From positions 1-40,457 of the forward strand of contig CAJQRF010000014.1 in the NCBI GenBank assembly GCA_905612235.1: 40,457 bases of DNA, in the 5' to 3' direction. Shown piece by piece: positions 8,960 through 17,480 of this stretch. Position 1 is the stretch's first letter; each line of letters begins with the position of its first letter. The DNA is from an uncultured Pelagibacteraceae bacterium (GTDB taxonomy: Bacteria; Pseudomonadota; Alphaproteobacteria; Pelagibacterales; Pelagibacteraceae). The notes under the pieces are model-generated. The model worked only from the letters and a program-made list of their open reading frames with translations, did not search any database and had not been told where the DNA came from. A program made the position numbers and the translations under genes.

Positions 8960-9955
8960 ATGAACAAAAATTTTAAAGTAGCTGAAATTTTAAAATCAGT
9001 TGATTCAATAGTCTCTGATAATAATTATATAGCATATGATAAAAAAAAAATTTTTAATAGATATACAAGATTTACAAATCAAAAAATAAATATGTCCAAT
9101 CTTCCAGAGACTGAAAAAATAATAATTGAGGCAGAAAAATCTCTAAAAAATCCTAATGAGGTTTTGGTTTTAAAAAATGAATATGTAGAAAAATTAGTTT
9201 TAAAAAATGAATATGTAGAAAAATTAGTATTAAAAGATGAACAGGTCGAAGATCATTTTAAAGAAGAAAACGATTCAAACAAGACAAGTGAAGAAATTTC
9301 TATTCAAGAAGAAAACAATTTAAAAGATTTAGAAAATAACTTTGTATATATGAACGAAAAATTAAAATCTTTAACCACAAAACAAGATGAGAAAATTAAA
9401 GATTTAAATATATTATTAGATAAATTTGTAAGCCAAGAAAGATACAAAGATCTAGATAAAAAAATAAAATTATATCAAGATGATAATTCAACGTTAAGAC
9501 AAAAAATATTAAGCCTATCAGATACAGAAAGTAAGTTAAGATTACAAATGGTAGATTTAAGTTTAAATAAAAAAACTGAAGAGGAAAAAAGTAAAAAAAT
9601 TAAACAATCTACGGAAACAGAAAGTGAAGTCATAAAAAAATTAAATATTATAATTGAGGAATTGTTGCAAAAAAATACTCAATCAACAGATATTGATCAA
9701 AAAATTAAGTTTTACAGAGAAGAAAATGCAAAAATAATTGTAGATAAAAGTGAAATAGAAAGAAAATTGGAAAATACCAAAAGTCAATTAGCAATGAATG
9801 AAAATAACAAAAAGGAAATAAAAATAGCTTTAAACAATCTAAATAAAATTTTAGCTGCTTCAAATATTGAATCAAGCACTTTCATCAATAAATTAGAAGA
9901 ACAAACATTGAATACGAATCCAGTAGTTGATGAAAACACAACAAAAAAATTATAA
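8960..9955 (+). CDS. Coiled-coil protein of unknown function with a tandem decapeptide repeat
   Basis: I do not recognise this 331-aa protein. From about residue 120 to the end it is rich in Lys, Glu, Asn and Leu with heptad-like spacing, consistent with a long coiled coil and no globular motif. Residues 70-99 contain three copies of a ten-residue unit, VLKNEYVEKL; the first two are identical at DNA level and the third is diverged. No signal peptide or membrane segment is visible. The gene is divergent from the SxtJ-like gene and overlaps the start of the UDP-glucuronate epimerase gene by 26 bases, so it is probably co-expressed with it. It could be a scaffold or length-control factor for glycan synthesis, but the sequence does not show this. 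Confidence 0.7.
   Translation: MNKNFKVAEILKSVDSIVSDNNYIAYDKKKIFNRYTRFTNQKINMSNLPETEKIIIEAEKSLKNPNEVLVLKNEYVEKLVLKNEYVEKLVLKDEQVEDHFKEENDSNKTSEEISIQEENNLKDLENNFVYMNEKLKSLTTKQDEKIKDLNILLDKFVSQERYKDLDKKIKLYQDDNSTLRQKILSLSDTESKLRLQMVDLSLNKKTEEEKSKKIKQSTETESEVIKKLNIIIEELLQKNTQSTDIDQKIKFYREENAKIIVDKSEIERKLENTKSQLAMNENNKKEIKIALNNLNKILAASNIESSTFINKLEEQTLNTNPVVDENTTKKL
9167..9256 (+). repeat. 30-bp in-frame tandem repeat, three copies
   Basis: Copies run 9167-9196, 9197-9226 and 9227-9256. The first two are identical over 30 bases; the third differs at several positions (Asn to Asp, Tyr to Gln). The unit length keeps the reading frame and encodes ten residues, so copy number could change by slippage without breaking the gene. 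Confidence 0.9.
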
Positions 9956-10961
9956 AAAAATCTTTATTACAGGCACCGCAGGTTTTATAGGATTTAGTTT
10001 AGCTAAATCTTTGCTTGATAAGGGTCAGCATATTCATGGGTATGATTGCATGTCTGATTATTATGATATTACCTTAAAACATGCGCGTAACAAAATACTA
10101 GAAGGTTATGATAATTTTTCTTCTACAAAAGACATGCTGGAAAGCAAAGACGTTTTGGATAAAGTAGTTACTAATTTTAAACCTGAAATAATTATTCATT
10201 TAGCTGCTCAGGCTGGGGTTCGTTATAGTATAGAAAAACCTAGAGTCTATTTAAGCTCAAACATAACGGGCACATTTAATATTATTGAATCGGCAAATAA
10301 AGCAAAAGTTAAACATTTGCTAATAGCTTCCAGTTCATCAGTTTATGGAGCCAATGAAAATATTCCTTATCGTGAGATTGATAAAACACAAACTCAATTA
10401 AGTGTATATGCGGCAACTAAAAAATCCACAGAAAGCATTGCTCATTCATATTCAAATTTATGGAATTTGCCCATTTCAATGCTCAGATTTTTTACAGCAT
10501 ATGGTCCTTGGGGCAGGCCCGATATGGCTCTTTTTAAATTTACTGAATTTATAATTAAAGGTAAGCAAATTGACATTTATAACAATGGAGAAATGTACCG
10601 AGACTTTACTTTTATTGATGACATTGTAAAAAGTGTTATAGCTTTAATAGATGTACCTCCCAAAATTATAGATAGGAAAAGTATAGATAAAAATGACAGT
10701 TTGTCATACGTAGCTCCATTTAGAATTATCAACATTGGAAATTCAAATAAGATTAAATTATTGGATTTAGTCGCTGTTCTTGAAGATTGTTTAGAAAAGA
10801 AAGCCATTCGCAATTATATGCCTATGCAAAAAGGAGATGTTTATGCGACTTGGGCGAATACTGATTTATTAAAAAAATTAACTGGTTATTCACCCAAAAC
10901 TGATTTTAAAGAGGGTGTAAGAAAGTTTGTTGAATGGTATTTGGAATATTATAAAAAATAA
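9930..10961 (+). CDS. UDP-glucuronate 4-epimerase
   Basis: This is an extended SDR enzyme of 343 aa that interconverts UDP-glucuronate and UDP-galacturonate. It has the NAD-binding motif GTAGFIGFSLAKSLL, HLAAQAGVRYSIE, SSSSVYGAN, the catalytic YAATKKS (Tyr-x-x-x-Lys), RFFTAYGPWGRPDMALF and RDFTFIDDIV. The GPWGRPDMALF and AAQAGVRYS segments are characteristic of the LpsL/Cap1J group rather than GalE. The ATG at 9930 is preferred over a TTG one codon earlier; both lie inside the end of the coiled-coil gene. It supplies galacturonate for lipopolysaccharide or capsule, consistent with the upstream glycan genes. It ends 14 bases before the thioesterase gene. Confidence 0.88.
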   Translation: MKTQQKNYKKIFITGTAGFIGFSLAKSLLDKGQHIHGYDCMSDYYDITLKHARNKILEGYDNFSSTKDMLESKDVLDKVVTNFKPEIIIHLAAQAGVRYSIEKPRVYLSSNITGTFNIIESANKAKVKHLLIASSSSVYGANENIPYREIDKTQTQLSVYAATKKSTESIAHSYSNLWNLPISMLRFFTAYGPWGRPDMALFKFTEFIIKGKQIDIYNNGEMYRDFTFIDDIVKSVIALIDVPPKIIDRKSIDKNDSLSYVAPFRIINIGNSNKIKLLDLVAVLEDCLEKKAIRNYMPMQKGDVYATWANTDLLKKLTGYSPKTDFKEGVRKFVEWYLEYYKK

Positions 10962-10975
10962 TTAATTTAAAGAAT

Positions 10976-11437
10976 ATGTTTTTAAAAACTGAAAAAGTAA
11001 TAAAAGAATGGACGGACTATAACGGCCATTTAAATGTTGCTTTTTACGTACATGTTTTTGATATTGCTGCAGATATCATGTTAGATAGTTTTAAAATGGG
11101 AGGTAATTCCGCTAAACAAGATAAAAAAACTACATTTGTTGCTGAAATGTACACTACTTACAAACAAGAAGTTAGACTTGGAGAAGAGGTAGAAACACAC
11201 TTATCTTATATTGATCATGATAAAAAAAGAATTCATTATAGGCTCTCTATGTTCCATAAAGAAAAAAAATACTTAGCGTCAACAAATGAAGTTTTATCAT
11301 TATACGTGGACTTGGATAAAAGAAAAGTTATTGAGTTTGACCAAAGCAGATTAAAACTTATGGACGAAGCAGTGAAAATAAATTTACCAGAATTTAATTC
11401 TGATAATTTGTTTTTTACAAATAAATTAAAAAAATAG
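10976..11437 (+). CDS. Hotdog-fold acyl-CoA thioesterase family protein
   Basis: This is a 153-aa single-domain 4HBT-type protein. WTDYNGHLNVAFYVHVFD near the N-terminus is the family active-site segment (Asp followed by the helix-cap NGHLN), and TTYKQEVRLGEEVET is the following strand pair. Members hydrolyse small acyl-CoA thioesters. The D-x-NGH-x-N form is one I associate with betainyl-CoA thioesterases of carnitine breakdown, which would suit a window rich in betaine and choline genes, but that assignment is inferred. It lies 14 bases after the epimerase gene on the same strand. Its TAG stop directly abuts the stop of the convergent EamA gene with no bases between. Confidence 0.75.
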   Translation: MFLKTEKVIKEWTDYNGHLNVAFYVHVFDIAADIMLDSFKMGGNSAKQDKKTTFVAEMYTTYKQEVRLGEEVETHLSYIDHDKKRIHYRLSMFHKEKKYLASTNEVLSLYVDLDKRKVIEFDQSRLKLMDEAVKINLPEFNSDNLFFTNKLKK

Positions 11438-12382
11438 TTACCTTATTGGGTTTTCAGTTGCTATATACTGTTCTTTAGTTTTTTCTCTTATGTAAATATA
11501 TATGCCTGCTGAAATAATTAATATTACTCCAATAAATGTTCTTATACTTGGAATATCATTAAATATTAAGTAACCAGTTATTATAGACCATATAATTAAT
11601 GAGTATTCAAAAAGTGAGACTGCCGATGGTGAGGCAATGTGGTAAGCTGAGAAAACAAAATAAAAAGAAAAAGTTGCAGCTACACCCATGACGATAATAA
11701 GTGGCCAGGCAGCAGTCGGATTAGTAAACCACTCTCTAAAGATAAATTGAAAAGTAGGATCAGTAAAAGTATTAAATCGCCCGTCTCCAGTAAATATAAA
11801 AAATAAGCCACTGATTATTATTGCTCCAATATATAGATGGATCATCTGCGTATATACATTATCTTTATCAGATGTAATTTTAGTTATTGTCATTGAGGTG
11901 GCATAAAATAGAGCACATCCAACGGGCGCCAGATTCATCAAATTAAAATTTTCAAAGTCAGGGTTTAATACAATGTATACACCAACAAATCCAACAAAAA
12001 TCGCAGCCCATCTTCTAGTACCAATTTGTTCTTTTAAGAATATTATTGCTAAAATTGATATAAAAAATGGACTAGAAAAAAATAATGCATTTGCCATTGC
12101 AAGAGACATAAAAGTTATAGAAACATAAAATAAACTAAACCCAAAAAAGAAACAGATAACTCTAAAAACTGTTAAAAAAGGGTAGTGTGTTTTTAAAATA
12201 ATTTTTTTTTTAGAAAATTTTAAATAACTCGTTAAAAGAATAATAGCTGTTAAAGTTCTCCCAAAGTAGAGTTCATAAAGAGCAGCATCTTCATAAACAA
12301 GTTTTATCAAAGCATCTTGAATTGAAAAAATAGCCATACCTACCAAAATATATAAGATCCCTTTGGGATTATTATTTTTCAT
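11438..12382 (-). CDS. EamA/DMT-superfamily transporter
   Basis: This is a 314-aa polytopic membrane protein with about ten hydrophobic segments in two repeats of five, the DMT layout. The first repeat opens with GILYILVGMAIFSIQDAL and includes LAMANALFFSSPFFISIL; the second includes SPSAVSLFEYSLIIW near residue 255. In DMT carriers these Pro/Ser-containing helices line the substrate path. Members export or import metabolites such as amino acids, purines or S-adenosylmethionine; the substrate here cannot be read. It is transcribed after the DUF1289 gene with a 6-base gap and is the last gene of the minus-strand run that begins with the HD oxygenase. Confidence 0.87.
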   Translation of the reverse strand: MKNNNPKGILYILVGMAIFSIQDALIKLVYEDAALYELYFGRTLTAIILLTSYLKFSKKKIILKTHYPFLTVFRVICFFFGFSLFYVSITFMSLAMANALFFSSPFFISILAIIFLKEQIGTRRWAAIFVGFVGVYIVLNPDFENFNLMNLAPVGCALFYATSMTITKITSDKDNVYTQMIHLYIGAIIISGLFFIFTGDGRFNTFTDPTFQFIFREWFTNPTAAWPLIIVMGVAATFSFYFVFSAYHIASPSAVSLFEYSLIIWSIITGYLIFNDIPSIRTFIGVILIISAGIYIYIREKTKEQYIATENPIR

Positions 12383-12388
12383 ACAAGA

Positions 12389-12652
12389 TTACTTTTTGAT
12401 TTGATTTTTCTTAAATATAGAAATGCCGGTTTTAATTTTATGTTGGTACGATTCGTTGAAAGCATCTAATTGCCACCCTGTCATTCTTTGAATTAATTTG
12501 TTAATATTTTCTTTTTTCCACTGATTACTTGTTCTTTCATCTTTCCAAATTATTTTTTCTTTGTTAGTTCTAGCACAACCATAACAGTAACCGGTATTAT
12601 AATCTGTTTTACAAATACTTATACAAGGGGATATAATTTTTTGATTATCCAT
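12389..12652 (-). CDS. DUF1289-family small cysteine-rich protein
   Basis: This 87-aa protein has the DUF1289 signature: SPCISICKTDYNTGYCYGC, a CxxxC followed by a CxxC, then ARTNKEKIIWKDERTSNQW. The four cysteines suggest zinc or Fe-S binding. The family is common in proteobacteria and its biochemical role is poorly known. It lies between the GMC oxidoreductase gene (10-base gap) and the EamA transporter (6-base gap), so all three are likely one transcript. The C-terminal 35 residues are basic and lack family motifs. Confidence 0.82.
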   Translation of the reverse strand: MDNQKIISPCISICKTDYNTGYCYGCARTNKEKIIWKDERTSNQWKKENINKLIQRMTGWQLDAFNESYQHKIKTGISIFKKNQIKK

Positions 12653-12662
12653 ATTTTTATTA

Positions 12663-14246
12663 TCAGTTATTTAATATTAAATCAGAAGATTTTTCAGCAA
12701 TCATAAGAGTTGGTGCATTTAAGTTTCCACTAGGTATTTCTGGCATTATAGAAGCATCTACTACTCTAATGTTTTGCAATCCATGTATTTTAAGATTTTC
12801 GTCAACTACCGCCATTTTATCTACTCCCATCTTTAATGTTCCACATGGATGATAAGCAGTTTCTGCTTTCGATTTAATATACTCATTTAACTGTTCTTCA
12901 TTTTGCACATTTGCTCCAGGCCCAATTTCTTTACCAGAATATTTAGCCAAAGAGTTTTGGGATAAAATTTTTCTTGCAACAGTTATACATTCTCTAGTTT
13001 GTTTTAAATCATCTTGATGTTCTAAATAGTTAAATAATATTTTTGGGTAGTCATATGGATCAGATGAATTAAGAGTAATTGAACCTCTGCTCTTAGGGTG
13101 GTTTGGGCTTGCGTGCAATTGGTAACCATGTGAACTTGCATTAACCTTGCCATGATCAATAACAAAAGACGGAAAGAAATGAAATTGGATATTAGGTATA
13201 CTGCGTTCAGGTGAAGATCTTGCAAAACCTCCAGCTTCTAGAAAAGATTGTGAACAAGGCCCAGATTTAGATAAAAACCACTGAATGCCTGCTAAAATTT
13301 TTGGAACAAGTTTAGTATATTTATAAAGAGTATCTGAAGTTTTGCATTCTTGTTGAATATAAGTTTCTAGGTGGTCTTGAAGATTCTTACCTACACCTTT
13401 TAAATCGTGAATTGTATTTATCCCTTTTTGTTTTAAATGGTCCGAGTCTCCAATACCAGAAAGCATCAATAATTGAGGGGAATTAATTGATCCACCACTT
13501 AAAATTATTTCCTTTTCAGCGTAGATTTTTTCAACTTTATCTTTAATTTTTACCTCAATGCCAATAGCTTTTTTTCCATCGAAAATTATTTTTTCTACAA
13601 ATGAATTAGAAAAAATATTTAAATTTTTTCTTTTTTTTACAGGGTTTAAATAGTATCTAGAAACACTAGCCCTTTGTCCTTTGTGAATTGTAGTATCAAA
13701 CATTCCAAACCCTTCTTGGTGTTCTCCGTTCATATCTGAGTTAATTTTATGTCCTGCCTCAGAAGACGCGCTTAAAAAAGCTTTAAATAATGGATTGTTA
13801 TTTTTAGATTGATTAACTGGAAGAGGGCCTAGAGTTCCTCTATAATAATTTTCTCCACCAGACCAATTTTCTATTTTTTTAAAATAAGGAAGAATGTTAT
13901 TATAAGACCAAGATTTTAATCCAAAACCTTCCCATCTTTCATAATCATTTTTATTTCCTCTAACAAAAACCATTCCATTATGGGCAGAACAGCCACCAAT
14001 CATTTTTCCTCTGGGGCAGAATATTTTTCTATTATTTAAATATGGCTCAGGTTCAGAATAATATTTCCAGTTATATTTTGGATCATGCATTGTGTATAAT
14101 AAAGCTAATGGCATTTTTACTTTCCAAATATCACTTGAGTTCCCAGCCTCAAAGACTCCAACTTTATTAGTTGGTTTTTTTGATAATCTATTTGCAAGAA
14201 CACAGCCTGCTGATCCAGCGCCAATAATTATATAGTCAAATTTCAT
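12663..14246 (-). CDS. GMC-family FAD oxidoreductase (choline-dehydrogenase-like)
   Basis: This 527-aa flavoprotein has the N-terminal FAD motif IIGAGSAGCVLANRLS, PRGKMIGGCSAHNGMVFVRG (GMC signature 1), ILSGGSINSPQLLMLSGIG (signature 2), the catalytic His of AYHPCGTLKMG, and NLRVVDASIMPEIPSGN near the C-terminus. It is slightly shorter than typical BetA. GMC enzymes oxidise alcohols to aldehydes; choline is one possibility and other polyols or hydroxy compounds cannot be excluded. Its ATG overlaps the stop of the upstream PhnZ-like gene (ATGA), so the two proteins are translationally coupled and may act in sequence. No membrane segment or signal peptide is evident. Confidence 0.85.
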   Translation of the reverse strand: MKFDYIIIGAGSAGCVLANRLSKKPTNKVGVFEAGNSSDIWKVKMPLALLYTMHDPKYNWKYYSEPEPYLNNRKIFCPRGKMIGGCSAHNGMVFVRGNKNDYERWEGFGLKSWSYNNILPYFKKIENWSGGENYYRGTLGPLPVNQSKNNNPLFKAFLSASSEAGHKINSDMNGEHQEGFGMFDTTIHKGQRASVSRYYLNPVKKRKNLNIFSNSFVEKIIFDGKKAIGIEVKIKDKVEKIYAEKEIILSGGSINSPQLLMLSGIGDSDHLKQKGINTIHDLKGVGKNLQDHLETYIQQECKTSDTLYKYTKLVPKILAGIQWFLSKSGPCSQSFLEAGGFARSSPERSIPNIQFHFFPSFVIDHGKVNASSHGYQLHASPNHPKSRGSITLNSSDPYDYPKILFNYLEHQDDLKQTRECITVARKILSQNSLAKYSGKEIGPGANVQNEEQLNEYIKSKAETAYHPCGTLKMGVDKMAVVDENLKIHGLQNIRVVDASIMPEIPSGNLNAPTLMIAEKSSDLILNN

Positions 14247-14779
14247 ATAAGTTTCGAAATTAAAATATTTTCATATTCATTTATAGATTTTATTTTTAAT
14301 CCAGATTCTTTTGCTATCTCATCAAATTTTCTTAATTTAATAGAATTTTCAAAAAACTTATTACTTTCAAACTTTTTAGCCTCTACATTGCTCATGACAC
14401 CACCCTGTAGTTCCAAACTTATTTTAGATGCTTCTGAAAGTAATTTGTAATACGTTTCATCTTTTGCTAGATATTTTTTCGCCTTAACATGGTATTTAAT
14501 TGGACCGATAACATCTTTTACAAAATATTTTTTTAAAAATTCATATCCCACATCCTCATGTTTTCCATCTTTATTTTTAACAACTAGATCGTCTGGGTTT
14601 TCTAAAATAAAGTGTCCATAATCATGTAGTAGACTTGAGCAGATTAAGTTGGTTGAGCAACTATTTTTTTCAGCAAGCATAGCGGTCTGTATCATATGTT
14701 CACTCATTGTAACTTTCTCACCAATATATAAGGATTTGTTATTTAAATAATTAGATATGATTTGATTAACAATATTCAT
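14243..14779 (-). CDS. PhnZ-like HD-domain (mixed-valence di-iron) oxygenase
   Basis: This is a 178-aa HD-fold protein. The visible candidates for the di-iron ligands are His28, His52-Asp53 (LLHDYGHF), His74, His97 and an Asp near 153 (RKFDEIAK). In addition, Tyr18 and Glu21 form a Tyr-x-x-Glu pair ahead of the first His, and LQGGVM lies at about 124-129. From memory, PhnZ (2-amino-1-hydroxyethylphosphonate oxygenase) and TmpB have the same ordered set at nearly constant offset, including the substrate-covering Tyr and Glu and the His after HD (His56 here). This separates it from ordinary HD phosphohydrolases. It is coupled by ATGA overlap to a GMC dehydrogenase. A C-P bond-cleaving or related C-C/C-N oxidative role is inferred, and the substrate is not known. 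Confidence 0.75.
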   Translation of the reverse strand: MNIVNQIISNYLNNKSLYIGEKVTMSEHMIQTAMLAEKNSCSTNLICSSLLHDYGHFILENPDDLVVKNKDGKHEDVGYEFLKKYFVKDVIGPIKYHVKAKKYLAKDETYYKLLSEASKISLELQGGVMSNVEAKKFESNKFFENSIKLRKFDEIAKESGLKIKSINEYENILISKLI

Positions 14780-14809
14780 TAATAAAGATTAATAGGATAA
14801 AAAATAAAC

Positions 14810-16567
14810 TTATTCAATTGAAAATTTTTTCCAAATATCTGTTAGTTTAATTGCAAAATCTTTTGCAAATTTACTTGAATTAAACAAATTATTTTCTAAT
14901 GCATGTTTCCTTAAATTTTTTTTTGTTAATATAAGTTTTCTTTTGTTGGATATAATTTTATCTAACTTGTTAATGTAATCCGACTTATCTTTTGCTATCC
15001 ACTCATTCATATTTAAATTTTTGTTTATTGAATAAACGCATCGAGATAAAGCGGCATCTCCTTCCAAGCAAAAAACAGGAACCCCCATCCAAATACTTTC
15101 GAATGAAGTTGTCACAGCATTAAAGGGAAATGGATCAAGTGAAATATGAACTTTTGAGTAAGATTTTAAATAAGCAACATGATCTTTTGATTTTTCCAAA
15201 ATCAAGCGATTAGCACCAATGCCATAACTTAAAAATTGATTTCTTAAGTTTTTTTCAACATTAAAGTCTTCTAGTTCACTAGCTATAAAATGTATTTTGG
15301 TAGTTGGAAACTTACTTAAAACCTCTGACCATAATTTTATTACTTCATTGTTTATTTTTCTAAGTGCAACAAAACTTCCAAAAGTAATCGGATCTTCTTC
15401 GGTTTGATGAATTGTAGCATCAATGTTTTCACCATCACTCACCACATAATCCGTCCAAATATTTGGCAATATTAACAATTTTTCGGTGTAATTTTTTTTT
15501 ATTGATTGTAAAAATATATTTTCATCTATTATTTTATAATCTATTTCCTCAACTCCAGTTGTATTCATGGAGCCTAACCATGACATTTGGATAGGAGCTG
15601 GTTTATAATAAAATATTTCAAGATTATTATTTATAGTGTGTCCCGCTAAATCAATTAATATGTGTATTCCATCTTTTCTTATTTTGTTTATAATTTGTTC
15701 ATTGCTATATCCAAAAATACTTTCAAAATTATCAAAATCTTTTTCAAGTTCAGTTGTTAGATTATCTTTTGTCTTATAATTGTAATAACCATACGAATTG
15801 ATGTTATGCAATTTTAATTGTTTAATTACATTCTTGATACAATAACCTACAGGGTGCTTTCTAAAATCTGGCGATACAAAACCTATGTTTATTTTTCTTG
15901 AATTTTTTTCATAATTAAAATTTACGATATTTAATTTTTTTCTTTCATAATTTTTACTAAACTTTTTTATATAACTGTTTATTTTATTAAAATCTATTCT
16001 ACAATTAAAATTCTGATTTTGTAAGTAGCCACTATAAGCTCTATAATTTTTTATATTTTTATCTAACACTTTTTCTAAAATTTCTATTCCATCTGTAATG
16101 TTTAAAGATTGAATTAAAGCAAAAGCTAAATTGGTTAGGTATTCCTCATTTGTGGGATCTATTTTTATTAATTCTCTATAATACCCTATTGATATATAAT
16201 ATTCCTTTTTCTTCAAAAAACACGAAGCGATATTATTTATTGCCTCCACATCCTTGGTTTTTATATTTAAATATATTTCATAATACTTTATAGCTAAGCT
16301 GAAATTGTTAGTTTTTCTGTATGTCTCTGCTAAATTTTTTAAAGCATTTGGATTTTTAAGATTTTTTTCTAAGATTTTGATAAAAATTTTTTCTGATTTT
16401 TGAAATAAATTTTTTTTTAAATATACTACTCCAATAATATTTAATAAAACAATATTTTCATTATCAATTTTTAATAGTTTGTTTGTTTCTTCTTCTAGCT
16501 CATCTAGTTTATTGAGTTTATATAATTCTTCTAATTTTTTAAGCTTTTTGTTGTCGATTGTTTGCAT
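14810..16567 (-). CDS. TPR-containing O-GlcNAc-transferase-like (SPINDLY/GT41) glycosyltransferase
   Basis: This protein of about 585 aa joins N-terminal tetratricopeptide repeats (about residues 1-190, for example LKNLAETYRKTNNFSLAIKY) to a C-terminal GT41 catalytic region. The latter shows IGFVSPDFRKHPVGY, DLAGHTINNNLE, PIQMSWLGSMNTTG, TFGSFVALRKIN and SLDPFPFNAVTTSFESIWMG, all aligned in order with OGT/SPY enzymes. These add GlcNAc or fucose to Ser/Thr of proteins, or elongate glycans, using a nucleotide sugar. A TTG at 16579 would add four residues; the ATG at 16567 is preferred. It ends about 30 bases after the HD-oxygenase start and follows YjbQ by about 17 bases on the same strand. Its targets are unknown. 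Confidence 0.82.
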   Translation of the reverse strand: MQTIDNKKLKKLEELYKLNKLDELEEETNKLLKIDNENIVLLNIIGVVYLKKNLFQKSEKIFIKILEKNLKNPNALKNLAETYRKTNNFSLAIKYYEIYLNIKTKDVEAINNIASCFLKKKEYYISIGYYRELIKIDPTNEEYLTNLAFALIQSLNITDGIEILEKVLDKNIKNYRAYSGYLQNQNFNCRIDFNKINSYIKKFSKNYERKKLNIVNFNYEKNSRKINIGFVSPDFRKHPVGYCIKNVIKQLKLHNINSYGYYNYKTKDNLTTELEKDFDNFESIFGYSNEQIINKIRKDGIHILIDLAGHTINNNLEIFYYKPAPIQMSWLGSMNTTGVEEIDYKIIDENIFLQSIKKNYTEKLLILPNIWTDYVVSDGENIDATIHQTEEDPITFGSFVALRKINNEVIKLWSEVLSKFPTTKIHFIASELEDFNVEKNLRNQFLSYGIGANRLILEKSKDHVAYLKSYSKVHISLDPFPFNAVTTSFESIWMGVPVFCLEGDAALSRCVYSINKNLNMNEWIAKDKSDYINKLDKIISNKRKLILTKKNLRKHALENNLFNSSKFAKDFAIKLTDIWKKFSIE

Positions 16568-16584
16568 CTTAACTTTCAAAAAAA

Positions 16585-17004
16585 TTAATCACCAATAAAA
16601 TGGTGGGATAATACTCTTGTGTGATTCACAATCCTGTGTTCAAATAAATAGAGTCCTTGCCATGTGCCTAGCATTAATTTTTTATTTTTAAAGCTTAGTG
16701 TTAGATGATTATTTGTTAAAGCTGACTTTATGTGTGCTGGCATGTCATCTTTGCCTTCTGTGGTATGTTTATAAAGTTTATTATCCATAGGAACCAATTT
16801 ATCAAAAAAAGTTTTTAAATCACTTAAAACATCTGGATCTACATTTTCTTGTATAACCAACGATGCGCTTGTATGTAAAATATTAATATTAAGCATACCA
16901 TTTATTATATTTTGACTACTTAACCATGAAATTGTTTGTTGTGTAAAATCATACAAGCCTTGTCCTTTTGTGTTTACTTCGATTTCGTGGAATATTTGTT
17001 TCAT
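16585..17004 (-). CDS. yjbQ: YjbQ (UPF0047) family protein
   Basis: This 139-aa single-domain protein matches the YjbQ family in length and motifs: INILHTSASLVIQENVDPDV, DDMPAHIKSAL and LGTWQGLYLFEHR. The conserved histidines and acidic residues form a metal-like pocket. Members have been reported to have weak thiamine-phosphate synthase activity, but the physiological role is unsettled. Its ATG shares one base with the stop of the SMR gene upstream (TAATG), showing an operon SMR-yjbQ. No signal peptide is visible. Confidence 0.9.
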   Translation of the reverse strand: MKQIFHEIEVNTKGQGLYDFTQQTISWLSSQNIINGMLNINILHTSASLVIQENVDPDVLSDLKTFFDKLVPMDNKLYKHTTEGKDDMPAHIKSALTNNHLTLSFKNKKLMLGTWQGLYLFEHRIVNHTRVLSHHFIGD

Positions 17005-17345
17005 TATTTAACGTCAATATCATTCATCAAATGAACAATGGCTACGCCTATAACTATAAGAGAAAGCCCAAAAATAGTTGGTATATTAGGAATTTGATTA
17101 TATTTTATGACTGCAATAACTGCTATGGCTACAATACCCAGCCCAGCCCATGTGGCGTAAACTATTCCTACTGGAATAAATTGTATTGTATGTGACATAA
17201 GAAAAAGACAAAAGCACAAAGCTATTATAACTATCAACGAAGGATAAAGGTTAGTGAAGCCATTAGTATCCTTTAAAAAACTAGTGGCTAATACTTCAAA
17301 GGCAATTGCCAAAAATAAGAATATATATGCGTAGGTTAAGTTCAT
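17004..17345 (-). CDS. Small multidrug resistance (SMR) family transporter
   Basis: This is a 113-aa, four-helix protein. The first helix carries the essential Glu in FLAIAFEVLATSFLK; GIVYATWAGLGIVAIAV is the conserved third-helix region. SMR proteins form antiparallel dimers that export cationic compounds or guanidinium with proton antiport. The EmrE-like motif set (AxxxEVxxT and AxWAGLG) supports a QAC/EmrE-type rather than a SugE-type assignment, but quaternary osmolytes such as betaine or choline are also known SMR substrates. It is the first gene of a minus-strand run divergent from the small-protein locus at 17586. Confidence 0.88.
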   Translation of the reverse strand: MNLTYAYIFLFLAIAFEVLATSFLKDTNGFTNLYPSLIVIIALCFCLFLMSHTIQFIPVGIVYATWAGLGIVAIAVIAVIKYNQIPNIPTIFGLSLIVIGVAIVHLMNDIDVK

Positions 17346-17480
17346 TTTTATAATTTTATTTTACTTTATATATATAAAGTGAGGGAGCAAGATCATCCGT
17401 TTTGACAAGCATTTAAGGACCTAAAATCTAGTGGAAAAACTTAAAAATGGCGATTTTACTATGTTTTTAGCATTATAATT

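Noticed and set aside
17402-17430. TTGACA at 17402 as a -35 element
   Set aside because: The nearest good -10 match (TAAAAT, 17422) is only 14 bases away; the TATGAT box at 17501 fits the leader hairpin better.
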